Source: Trichomonas tenax (Eukaryota > Parabasalia > Trichomonadida > Trichomonadidae). From it: 10,005 nt of DNA. The translations under genes and the position numbers were made by a program. Location: assembly GCA_023091735.1 (NCBI GenBank), contig JALKBU010001521.1, positions 1-10,005 of the forward strand, read 5' to 3'. Positions 1 to 6,705 of this stretch are shown one piece after another. The number at the start of each line of letters is the position of its first letter. Position 1 is the stretch's first letter. Under the pieces are notes generated by a model. The model worked only from the letters and a program-made list of their open reading frames with translations. It searched no databases and was not told where the DNA came from.

Positions 1-37
1 AACTACTCATAATGAAGTCTTCTTTGGCTTCCAACAT
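1..37 (-). CDS. Possible 5' end of a gene running off the left edge
   Basis: On the minus strand an ATG at 37-35 opens a frame of 12 codons to the window edge, reading MLEAKEDFIMSS. There is an in-frame TGA a few codons upstream, so this is the first usable start. The support is positional: two copies of the TGACATGTAA motif found before the two axonemal-type genes lie 83 to 111 bases upstream in the matching orientation. The product cannot be named from so few residues, and chance openness is quite possible. Confidence 0.25.
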   Translation of the reverse strand, partial: MLEAKEDFIMSS

Positions 38-76
38 TGAGTTCAATCCATTTCAACCTATTGACACTTTTCCATT

Positions 77-84
77 TTTCCCGC
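77..84 (+). promoter_or_regulatory. E2F-like site TTTCCCGC
   Basis: TTTCCCGC matches the general E2F/DP consensus TTTSSCGC. It lies between the possible minus-strand gene start at 37 and the TGACATGTAA pair. A second match lies at 9977-9984. Function is inferred from the consensus only. Confidence 0.25.
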
Positions 85-119
85 AATCACGTCACTTTCC
101 TTTATTTTGACATCCTGAC

Positions 120-130
120 TTTACATGTCA
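120..130 (-). promoter_or_regulatory. TGACATGTAAA motif, copy 1 (reverse)
   Basis: The reverse strand reads TTTTTGACATGTAAAGTC, the same 11-mer found before the genes at 5412 and 6782. It points left, towards the possible start at 37, 83 bases away. The core ACATGT is a palindrome. No factor is known to me for this motif. Confidence 0.45.
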
Positions 131-137
131 AAAATAA

Positions 138-148
138 ATTACATGTCA
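138..148 (-). promoter_or_regulatory. TGACATGTAAT motif, copy 2 (reverse)
   Basis: The reverse strand reads TCTGACATGTAATTT, differing from copy 1 in the last base of the 11-mer. The two copies start 18 bases apart in the same orientation, which suggests a doubled binding site in front of the gene leaving the left edge. Confidence 0.4.
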
Positions 149-164
149 GAAAAGCACGTTGTTC

Positions 165-187
165 TATTTTGTCCCAGTCCCAAAATA
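165..187. repeat. Small perfect inverted repeat
   Basis: TATTTTG (165-171) and CAAAATA (181-187) are perfect complements around a 9-base C-rich loop. On the minus strand this lies just 3' of the tRNA-like element and includes a TTTT run. It could act as a hairpin or terminator, or be chance. Confidence 0.3.
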
Positions 188-261
188 AACATAGCTAGAC
201 TCGAACCTTCGATTTACTGCCGAACTTACATAATTTAACTTAACCATTAGACCAACCTGAC
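186..261 (-). other. Degenerate tRNA-like element with A and B boxes
   Basis: On the minus strand TGGTCTAATGG (254-244) fits the Pol III A-box consensus TRGYNNARNNG, and GTTCGAGTC (206-198) fits the B-box consensus GWTCRANNC. The 36-base gap between the boxes is close to that in a class I tRNA. The rest does not fold as a tRNA: the first seven bases have no complementary 3' acceptor strand, the T-stem has only two Watson-Crick pairs and one G-T pair, and no anticodon stem forms. This is best read as a tRNA pseudogene, a tRNA-derived SINE head or a stand-alone Pol III promoter. No amino acid identity is assigned. Confidence 0.35.
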
Positions 262-355
262 AATGAAAAGCTACTCAAAAATCAGGTATTTAATCTTCCC
301 CACTTTTTTTGTTCGCTCGGGTAATTGATATAGGAGTCTTTTTTTCGTCTTCAAT

Positions 356-474
356 CCTAGATAAGTATATAACACGATTATTATACTAGGTTGCTATATA
401 TTAGCACGAGGCATTGTCGTATCCAATTTCGAGCAAATTGAAATTTTCATTTTTTTTTTTTTTTTTTTTTTTTT
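356..474 (+). other. Run of short hairpins ending in a 25-T tract
   Basis: Three possible stem-loops follow one another: CCTAG (356-360) with CTAGG (386-390), GCTA/TAGC at 393-405, and CAATTT/AAATTG at 424-440. A pure T run follows. A transcript ending here would look like a small structured RNA with a Pol III-type terminator. I checked for U6, U4 and U5 hallmarks and found none, so this is a shape only. Confidence 0.2.
450..474 (+). repeat. Poly-T tract, 25 T
   Basis: An uninterrupted homopolymer of 25 T, the longest in the window. Its length is likely to vary between isolates and between assemblies. Confidence 0.95.
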
Positions 475-649
475 GAATTTCTTTTATCCTATTCACAAAA
501 TTATAATTTGTAACTCTATATCTAACAGTTTTTTTCCTTAGTCACCCCTCACACTTACATCACATATACCTATATAGTCTACTGCTTGAATAAAAAATCC
601 TATATGCGGATTCGAGTTTACGTACTTTTCCAAAAATGAAAAAATTTAG

Positions 650-731
650 AAATGTTGGAACTTTTGGGAGGAGGACTTCTACGCTTCGCTACGGTCGCTT
701 CGAAATCCTCCTCCCAAAAGTTCCAACATTT
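650..731. repeat. Perfect 26-bp inverted repeat with 30-base loop
   Basis: Bases 650-675 and 706-731 are exact reverse complements. The loop (676-705) is GC-richer than its surroundings and carries partly repeated TACGCTTCGC / TACGGTCGC words. It lies about 190 bases past the PP2A-subunit stop codon. It could be a very stable RNA hairpin, an end structure for that transcript, or a miniature fold-back element. No clear target-site duplication is seen. Confidence 0.85.
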
Positions 732-922
732 TATTCAAACTGTGTGGTGCAAAGGTTGAAAATTTAGGGTATATATCAAAATTTATATATCTCAAAAACA
801 ACAAGACACAATCTATACATACAAAAACCAATAAAAATAGAATGTTGTTTTTCCATAATGCAAGATAAATAATTTTTTACTATAATTTTTCCAAATAAAT
901 TCATGATCAGAACAAGTTGAGC

Positions 923-2551
923 TTAAAATCTTATTGTGCTCGAAGATTTTGGAACAACAATTTTTGGATTTCCAACAGAATTACTTGTAGACATCGTCCT
1001 CTTACGTGCATCTTGTGTCTCCGCAATAGATGTTACTTTCGCAAACTTGAGCTGTATATCTGCTAGAACTCTCGCGAGATTTACAGTTTTATCTGATTTC
1101 GACGCAGTTCTAGCTATAAGTGCCCATCCTTTATGTATCTTTTGCGCTGTTTCATCTTCTGCTTGATTTCCTTTCTTTGCTTGTTGTGTTAATTCTTCAA
1201 ATACAAAAGGATCTAAGTCGTGCATCTGTTTAATTGCGTTAAGCGAAGCATTTTTAGTTGCTGGCTTCCAGTGCTCCTTCATGATGCGCTGATAAGCAGG
1301 ATAAACGATCGGGAAAACATCATGAGTATTATCACTGATCATCTGTAAGATTTTAACGTTCGCCCACACCTGAAATGACGTCTCAACGACCTTCGCGTGC
1401 TGCGATGTTGTGGCACAGCGCGCATAAGTCTTAAATAACGGTTTGCACATAACGGAGAAATCTTCTAACGAGAGCTTCTCCGCCAACGAGTTGAGTAAAA
1501 AGAAGTAAGAGATCTGTTTTGAAGGCCTAGATTCGGGCCAATGATGTAATGCTATGTCTAGAGTTGATTTTATCGTTGTGGGCTTTATCGTTGCCATTGC
1601 TTCGACTATTTCAAGGAAGGCCGGATAGATAGTTGCGTTGTGCTGGCATGAAATAAGTGGTAAAATTGAATTTTGCCAAATTTTTTCCATAAGTGGCGAG
1701 ATTTCTTTTGTATTTTTGAGTTGCTCTGTGTAGAATTTTAGAATTGGAAGTACAACGAACGGATATCCGCCGTCATGATATTCAACTAATTTATACGCGA
1801 AGTCAGTCATAACAGACTTGAGTTGATCGGGATAAGCTGCTACATACGCTGTGAAGAAGTTGAGGATGTAATCTCTTTCGTTTGGATCCGCACTTCGAAG
1901 TAACGAACTTAATGTTTTTCGCAGTGTGTGGTACCTATCATCCTTTGGCACCAATCTCTGGTAGTTCTTGATGATGGAGTAGACCAAATTGAGGTGTGGC
2001 CAGTTGATTTCGTAAATCAGAGGCTCGTCATCGTAACATAAATACTTTTTCTCGACAGGTGGAATGGAACGATTAAGATTTGTGTATATCATATTGACTA
2101 GCGCGTCTATGGATGTACTATCGAATACAGAGATCGTTTGTTCTGTGATAATATCGGAAATTTCTTTTAATGTCGCTGTTTTCACGGGTTTCGCTTGAAC
2201 ATCAGACTCATTATCCGTGAAATCGCATAACACGCAACACTGTTCGCACTTTTTAACGAAATTTTCTAAATCTTTCGCTGTAAAAGGATTCGAGAATGGC
2301 GGGGTTTTGACAATTTGCACGCTTGTGTGAAATTGGCGTTTGACGACAGGTGCTGTTGTCAAAAAGTTTGGAACGCCATCATCAGCGATTGGCTCTTCAA
2401 TGTTTGTATCTGAGCCAGTGAAATCTGTGATTGGTTTTAGAGCTTGCTGCTGTATAGTGTGATATGAAAGCTTTGAGAGGGCAATGGCACTGTTGCTTCT
2501 TTTTCGACAGGTCAAGAAAGAGGGCCGAACTATCGAATAACGAGCAAGCAT
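923..2551 (-). CDS. Protein phosphatase 2A regulatory subunit, B56 (B') family
   Basis: A 542-residue protein matching the B56 family, which selects substrates for the PP2A catalytic and scaffold subunits. Family landmarks in order are EPLIYEINWPHLNLVY (176-191, the family's E..WPHLQLVY block), HTLRKTLSSLLRSADPNERD (208-227, compare DPRERD), HHWPESRPSKQISYF (336-350), ARCATTSQHAKVVE (377-390, compare ARCVSSPHFQVAE) and FPIVYPAYQRIMKEHW (413-428). The HEAT-like helical core spans about 125-460. The N-terminal 90 residues are divergent, followed by a Cys cluster (C102, C105, C106, C109); the basic, Ser-rich tail after 515 is also lineage-specific. The ATG at 2551 is the first in frame. Family assignment is firm; substrates cannot be inferred. 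Confidence 0.93.
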   Translation of the reverse strand: MLARYSIVRPSFLTCRKRSNSAIALSKLSYHTIQQQALKPITDFTGSDTNIEEPIADDGVPNFLTTAPVVKRQFHTSVQIVKTPPFSNPFTAKDLENFVKKCEQCCVLCDFTDNESDVQAKPVKTATLKEISDIITEQTISVFDSTSIDALVNMIYTNLNRSIPPVEKKYLCYDDEPLIYEINWPHLNLVYSIIKNYQRLVPKDDRYHTLRKTLSSLLRSADPNERDYILNFFTAYVAAYPDQLKSVMTDFAYKLVEYHDGGYPFVVLPILKFYTEQLKNTKEISPLMEKIWQNSILPLISCQHNATIYPAFLEIVEAMATIKPTTIKSTLDIALHHWPESRPSKQISYFFLLNSLAEKLSLEDFSVMCKPLFKTYARCATTSQHAKVVETSFQVWANVKILQMISDNTHDVFPIVYPAYQRIMKEHWKPATKNASLNAIKQMHDLDPFVFEELTQQAKKGNQAEDETAQKIHKGWALIARTASKSDKTVNLARVLADIQLKFAKVTSIAETQDARKRTMSTSNSVGNPKIVVPKSSSTIRF

Positions 2552-2562
2552 TAAATATTTTT

Positions 2563-2570
2563 ATCGTCCT
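2563..2570 (-). promoter_or_regulatory. AGGACGAT element before the PP2A subunit gene
   Basis: The minus strand carries AGGACGAT ending 12 bases before the ATG at 2551. The same octamer ends 13 bases before the homeodomain gene's ATG. Such constant spacing suggests a core promoter or start-site element. Confidence 0.35.
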
Positions 2571-2743
2571 CGAAATTTTGGTTTTACATTTAGCGTAAAA
2601 ATTAATCTGAAACACTTATATTATAAATATATTCTTTTTGTAGAAATTTTCAATAGCAATAGGGATGTTCGAAAATATACGTTATTGATGTAAACTTTTT
2701 GTGGAGGACGAAGAACTCTTTAAGGTTCGGTAACAAAAAGTGA

Positions 2744-3039
2744 CGAGTCTATTTGGATCCATGGTATTATGATTTAAATTCGAAAATCGAAAAGTTAGGG
2801 GATCAAAATGTTTTATTGAGCAAGCGCGTATTTAAAGGGGCGGAAACAATTAAAAAGGGGTTATATAACGATCAAGAAAGAGAGTTTCTTTTTTTAAAAA
2901 AGAAGAAACTTATCCCCATTATAAATTGGCTGACCCTGATATTTTAAGTTCAGGCAGAGCTCGAAAGAATACGTTTTTTCGGGCAAATCGCCGTGAAAAG
3001 TTAACTTTTCGGACATCAGGAAATTTCAGCGCATTTTGA
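2744..3039 (+). pseudogene. Unrecognised coding relic with a -1 frame change
   Basis: After a TGA at 2741-2743, one frame stays open from 2744 to about 2890 (DPWYYDLNSKIEKLGDQNVL then KRVFKGAETIKKGLYNDQER). Past the run TTTTTTTAAAAAAG (2889-2902), protein-like text continues one base back (EETYPHYKLADPDILSSGRA, then RKNTFFRANRREKLTFRTSG) to a TGA at 3037-3039. The joined stretch is about 98 codons, charged and compositionally like real protein. There is no in-frame ATG: the apparent start at 2753 is TTG. I do not recognise the family. A degraded gene with a homopolymer indel is the simplest reading; programmed frameshifting or an assembly error are alternatives. Confidence 0.4.
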
Positions 3040-3047
3040 CATGTAAA
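3037..3047 (+). promoter_or_regulatory. TGACATGTAAA motif, copy 3
   Basis: TTTTGACATGTAAAAT is identical in its 11-base core to the copies at 5348 and 6706. An initiator-like TCACCATTTTT follows at 3058-3068, 21 bases on. Its first base is the T of the TGA ending the relic upstream. The first downstream ATG (3128) opens only nine codons, so the promoter, if real, drives either a decayed gene or a non-coding transcript. Confidence 0.4.
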
Positions 3048-4140
3048 ATAACAAAAGTCACCATTTTTAACACATATTATCTGATATTTGTATTGTAAAG
3101 TCGATAATTTGATATGTAATGTTACCAATGAGCAAATTTTATGTGAACTTGAGGTAGAATAATGTTAGGTATGCTCGATGTATGAGCAAAGGAATGCCGT
3201 TTGACACGCGCTGGTAACCTCTTTTTTCTTTTCTATTTTTTGATTTTTCTAGGGGAACTCTAGCAAAAATAAGCGAGTGAACGCTATAATAATGAGATGT
3301 ATTTGTTATAATCATATCATGATTAAGTAATACCTTGCTAAGATCATGAAACAAATTGCACCACTAGAATCAGCACCCCCAAAAAGCACGTAAATGTGTC
3401 ATCAGATTCGTCCAGGAGGGTTACTTCTTAAAAATTGCAAAACTCAAAAAGGTCAACGAGAAAAAAGTGGAGCCCTTCGCTATTGCTTTTTTCTATTCTA
3501 AAATCCAATAATCGCGATTTTTTCTGTGGCAAACAGACTAATTATCGTAAACACATATGAACATAAATGTTAAACTATGAAAAACACAATCAGTGAAATA
3601 GCGAAGTAACCAATAAAATAAGCATATTTATTTGTAAATTCGTGAGATAAAAATATTTTTGTAAATTGTTGTTAAAAATAATTAGCACTATAGACAGCAA
3701 TCTCAAAAAAAAAAAAAAACGATAAATAATCAACGATTCGATTTTTCAATTGTATTCGTTATTTTCAAAAGTGACATTATTCATTGTATTATTTCTTTTC
3801 TCGAGTATCTTTAGTGATAACATATTCTTTCGATTTCACAAAACCTTTTATTTCTTTGTATATATTAGTATTCGTCATACCACAATGACAATTATTTTTG
3901 AATTTTATTAATGCATTTTCAGTTTTCTCAATTATGGACTTAACAATTTCATAAATATCATATATATATATCATATAGAATATCTTTTTATCGTTTATTT
4001 TTAGTTCATTCTGCTGATTTTATTTTTTTTTATAACAATGTATCTAAATATCAACTAATGCAGCTTATATATTTCTCCTTGTATAATAAAATAAATAATG
4101 AGATAATCTTTATTCGACTTTCTAAAGTAATAAGAAAAAT
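3048..4140. other. Intergenic stretch, no convincing gene
   Basis: About 1.1 kb of AT-rich sequence. From 3128 to about 3510 several stop-interrupted frames look mildly protein-like, for example 3128-3213 read through one TAG, and a frame of 37 codons beginning MCHQIRPGGLLLK from about 3397; none is recognisable. Minus-strand 3789-3974 holds an ATG-initiated frame of 61 codons with no family resemblance. The rest is low-complexity A/T sequence including a short AT microsatellite near 3958-3975. Confidence 0.6.
3705..3719 (+). repeat. Poly-A tract, 15 A
   Basis: An uninterrupted run of 15 A in intergenic DNA. No adjacent retroelement features are visible. Confidence 0.9.
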
Positions 4141-4698
4141 TCATTTTGGAGTGCTTCCATTTTCACTTCCTTTGACTCTCCACTTCTTTTTAAGGCAAAT
4201 CGCCGAGCGAATTCGCTTATTCGTAAGATAAGTTCGAATTTGCTTGTCATTTAAGCCTGTTTGCTTCCTTAACCGAAAAATATCTGTCTTCTCAGCATAG
4301 GGATTCTCCAAATGCGACTCAAACCATCCGTCAAGAACAATTTTCGTTGCTTTGCTAAATTTCCCTTTTCTCGCATCATCATAAGTGGAAAACCCGAACA
4401 GATTGGATCCGCCATTCTCCTGCAGACTGTTGTTCAAGTTGTTGAATTGAATATCTGTTATTTTAATTCCAGCTTCTTGGAACTTAGTTTTGAGCTGCGG
4501 ACTGACAGATGATGATGGAGCAGGTGTCTGTATCTCCTCCTCGAAAGCTGGAGCTTCGAAAGTGGGCGGCGTCAAAAAGCAAAACGTATTTCGCTCTGCA
4601 TCAATGTCGTATTCGTAAACTTCGTTCTGCCACTCGATTGGGTCGAAATGCTTCTGTGGTGGATCGCCGTACGTGTTGAGGTCATCGAGAGAGTCCAT
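4141..4698 (-). CDS. Small homeodomain (TALE/KN-like) protein
   Basis: A 185-residue protein with a C-terminal homeodomain at about 111-172, expected to bind DNA in the nucleus. The first helix region is FSKATKIVLDGWFESHL. NPYAEK (132-137) matches the NPYP signature of the three-residue loop extension in TALE homeodomains. Helix 3 reads NDKQIRTYLTNKRIR (150-164). The normally near-invariant WFxNxR is YLTNKR here: Asn51 and Arg53 equivalents are kept, while Trp48 is Tyr and Phe49 is Leu. The N-terminal 110 residues are acidic with a Pro/Ser stretch (44-67), plausible as an effector region. The start at 4698 is the first ATG; the stop is TGA. It is divergent from the CFAP20-family gene across 713 bases. 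Confidence 0.8.
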   Translation of the reverse strand: MDSLDDLNTYGDPPQKHFDPIEWQNEVYEYDIDAERNTFCFLTPPTFEAPAFEEEIQTPAPSSSVSPQLKTKFQEAGIKITDIQFNNLNNSLQENGGSNLFGFSTYDDARKGKFSKATKIVLDGWFESHLENPYAEKTDIFRLRKQTGLNDKQIRTYLTNKRIRSAICLKKKWRVKGSENGSTPK

Positions 4699-4710
4699 TG
4701 GATATTGATC

Positions 4711-4725
4711 ATCGTCCTAAAATGA
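4711..4725 (-). promoter_or_regulatory. TCATTTT initiator-like site fused to AGGACGAT
   Basis: The minus strand reads TCATTTTAGGACGAT, ending 13 bases before the ATG at 4698. TCATTTT fits the parabasalid-type initiator TCAYW; AGGACGAT is shared with the PP2A subunit gene at nearly the same distance. Known parabasalid transcripts begin very close to the start codon, which fits this position. Confidence 0.4.
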
Positions 4726-5347
4726 CTCCATGTAAGATCCTGGACATAAAATTTGCATTATCAAAAATGTACATAGATATGCAATCTACGCCATAAATTA
4801 TATACATTGAACACATTTTTACATACAGTTGCCGCTGAGAAAATTATTGAAAAATATAATCTACTTCCAATTACTATAATAACTCGAAAATTAACTGAGA
4901 TTTAAGTTTTATTATATACACTAAGTTTAAAATGTGGAAAACAAAAGATTTTCAAAAATCATTATTTTTCAAAAAATATGCAAACCACTTCCCAACAGCA
5001 TGTAGTGAGAGAATCCATCTTCAAATTAGTGAGGCAGAAAATATATCAAAAATATAAAATCCAATATTTTTTAATACAATGCGCGTTGATTTACCGTAAC
5101 AGAAGCTGAAAGAATCTATCAACATAATAGCGATATATAAAAAAATTTTCAGAATATTTCAATCAAATTTTCTTAATATTTTATTTATAACTTTAATGGA
5201 CTGAATGATGAAGAATTCCAAGCTTGAAATGATTAAATTTAAAAATTATATCATAATATAAAATCATTTTTCTATAAAACTTTGTGTGTTATTATATTAG
5301 ATTAAGAAATGATAGAACATATGTTCAAAATGCTATAATAGAAATTT
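4726..5347. other. Divergent intergenic region
   Basis: AT-rich spacer between two divergent genes. I see no gene, tRNA or clear repeat in it. It must contain the upstream control sequences of both the homeodomain and CFAP20-family genes, but only the proximal motifs annotated separately can be named. Confidence 0.6.
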
Positions 5348-5358
5348 TGACATGTAAA
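5348..5358 (+). promoter_or_regulatory. TGACATGTAAA motif, copy 4, before the CFAP20-family gene
   Basis: TTTTGACATGTAAATT lies 64 bases before the ATG at 5412. It is followed 15 bases on by an initiator-like TCATTTT at 5363-5369, and a second TCATT lies near 5380. The same arrangement precedes the coiled-coil gene. Confidence 0.5.
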
Positions 5359-5362
5359 TTAA

Positions 5363-5369
5363 TCATTTT
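5363..5369 (+). promoter_or_regulatory. Initiator-like TCATTTT
   Basis: Matches TCAYTTT, 49 bases before the ATG at 5412 and just after motif copy 4. A second candidate, TCATTATTG, is closer to the start codon, so the actual start site is uncertain. Confidence 0.3.
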
Positions 5370-5411
5370 GTCAAGTAAATCATTATTGTCAGAAATATTT
5401 ATTTTCCCAAA

Positions 5412-6284
5412 ATGTCGAAAATCGAGAAGATTCTCGGTCCAAACATAGTTAAGGACATGAAATACGAGACATTTGCAGGGACTACTTCATACACAATCAG
5501 CACAAAGAACACAAGATTTCGTTTTCCAAATTCACTTTCGGAAACATTGAGAATCTCAAATAAATTCATTGTATTCCAAATCTACAAGCGCATTGGCGAG
5601 AATGTGTGCATAAATCTCAACATGAAGAACGACAATGACGATGTTGTGAAAGTTCAATTTGCAGGACAAGCGAAAAATGTTAGAACGTCGCAATCCATAA
5701 CTACAGACGTGATTGACGTCCCCGATAACACGTGGACGAACATCTGTTTCGACTTCGAATACATCATGGCCAAGTATTTTGATAATAACGTTTTCAAATG
5801 TTTAGTCAGTTTCGAGATAATGCCAACGTGCCACATCAGGTATGTCTTCGCCATCCCGTTCCAGCTGATGCCTGAGAACAATGCTGCGGACTTGCCTGAA
5901 GTTGTTAGATATAATGGACTTTCTTCCACGACAATATTGATTGGCGAGCGTCGAGAACAAACGAGCACAAAGGAGAGAACATCAAGGATACCTATTCGTC
6001 GTAAAACACCAGCAACACCACAATTCACGCATGTTCACACTGTTGAAGACACCAAGCCTGCCTCTTTCTCTAAGAAAGTATCAGATGATTCCGAAGAAGA
6101 GGAAGACACAGAGAGTGAAGATGCTTTCGGAACTACTCCTTCCAGACAACTCTTTATGTCACAAAATAATCAGAATATTGATGATAGCGAGGAAGAGATG
6201 GAACTGATATATCTCGACGCGCTAGGTTGTTATTATTGTCCTTCTAATCAACAATATTATCAAATCGACGAAAGTAAAGTATAG
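5412..6284 (+). CDS. CFAP20-domain protein, CFAP20DC-like
   Basis: A 290-residue protein whose first 150 residues fit the CFAP20 fold, found in axonemal proteins that bind the inner junction of doublet microtubules and their relatives. The best-matching segment is DNTWTNICFDFEYIMAKYF (105-123), then MPTCHIRYVFAIP (137-149), equivalent to the NxWCNLCxDL and ANCKLRKIF blocks of CFAP20DC; it is less close to classical CFAP20. After 175 comes a basic, disordered stretch, then two acidic DDSEEE repeats (225-230 and 257-262). The tail has an unusual aromatic/Cys cluster, LGCYYCPSNQQYYQID (271-286). The stop is TAG, with TTTAAA 11 bases later as a possible polyadenylation signal. This implies a flagellated cell. 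Confidence 0.82.
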   Translation: MSKIEKILGPNIVKDMKYETFAGTTSYTISTKNTRFRFPNSLSETLRISNKFIVFQIYKRIGENVCINLNMKNDNDDVVKVQFAGQAKNVRTSQSITTDVIDVPDNTWTNICFDFEYIMAKYFDNNVFKCLVSFEIMPTCHIRYVFAIPFQLMPENNAADLPEVVRYNGLSSTTILIGERREQTSTKERTSRIPIRRKTPATPQFTHVHTVEDTKPASFSKKVSDDSEEEEDTESEDAFGTTPSRQLFMSQNNQNIDDSEEEMELIYLDALGCYYCPSNQQYYQIDESKV

Positions 6285-6440
6285 AGTTACTTTACTTTAA
6301 ACTGTTGTTTAAATGCTTGACATTCTATTTTTCACTGCGTAAATCCCATACAGCTATTTTTGATTTTGAAATATTATATAACATTCACAACACTTTGACA
6401 CTCTTAATATATAGATCAATTTGTGAATACATTATGATAA

Positions 6441-6660
6441 TGTGATTAGTTCTATAGTGATATATATTTATCAAAAAAATTGATATATAACAATGAGGCA
6501 TAAAAATGAAATACAGTTATATACATAAGGAATGAAGGTAAAGATAACAATGTATTTAGTTCCAAAATGATATATCTTTATAAAAAAATTTTGTTAATGA
6601 CAAAGCGGTCTGGGAATGAAATATAGTTATATACAGAAGGAAAATAAGAAAATTATTTTA
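6441..6660 (+). repeat. Degenerate tandem duplication, 110-bp unit
   Basis: Two copies (6441-6550 and 6551-6660) align without net shift. Landmarks exactly 110 bases apart include TTAGTTC (6446 and 6556), GATATAT and AGTTATATACAKAAGG (6515 and 6625). A weak third start, TTGATTTAGCTAG, appears near 6671. The array lies between the CFAP20-family gene and the promoter of the coiled-coil gene, so it is likely 3' UTR or upstream DNA. Confidence 0.75.
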
Positions 6661-6705
6661 TTAAATGACTTTGATTTAGCTAGAAATATATTATTTTTGA
6701 AGTTA

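Noticed and set aside
356..474. U6 or other spliceosomal snRNA
   Set aside because: No ACAGAGA box, U5 loop or U4 5' stem is present; only a weak resemblance near the T tract.
936..1166. Plus-strand open frame of 76 codons
   Set aside because: It lies wholly antisense to the conserved 3' end of the PP2A B56 gene and has no family resemblance.
3214..3252. Possible 39-base GT...AG intron with a pyrimidine-rich 3' end
   Set aside because: Splicing would give only 19 codons in the simplest reading, and the 5' site GTAACC does not match the parabasalid GTAYGT-type consensus.
3139..3354. Minus-strand frame of 71 codons
   Set aside because: It begins with TTG, which is not expected as a eukaryotic start, and shows no recognisable protein.
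3789..3974. Minus-strand ATG frame of 61 codons
   Set aside because: Starts inside an AT microsatellite, has no homologous motif, and neither promoter motif lies upstream. Kept only as a remark in the intergenic entry.
5654..6028. Minus-strand open frame of 124 codons
   Set aside because: It is antisense to the CFAP20 domain; the conserved residues are on the plus strand.
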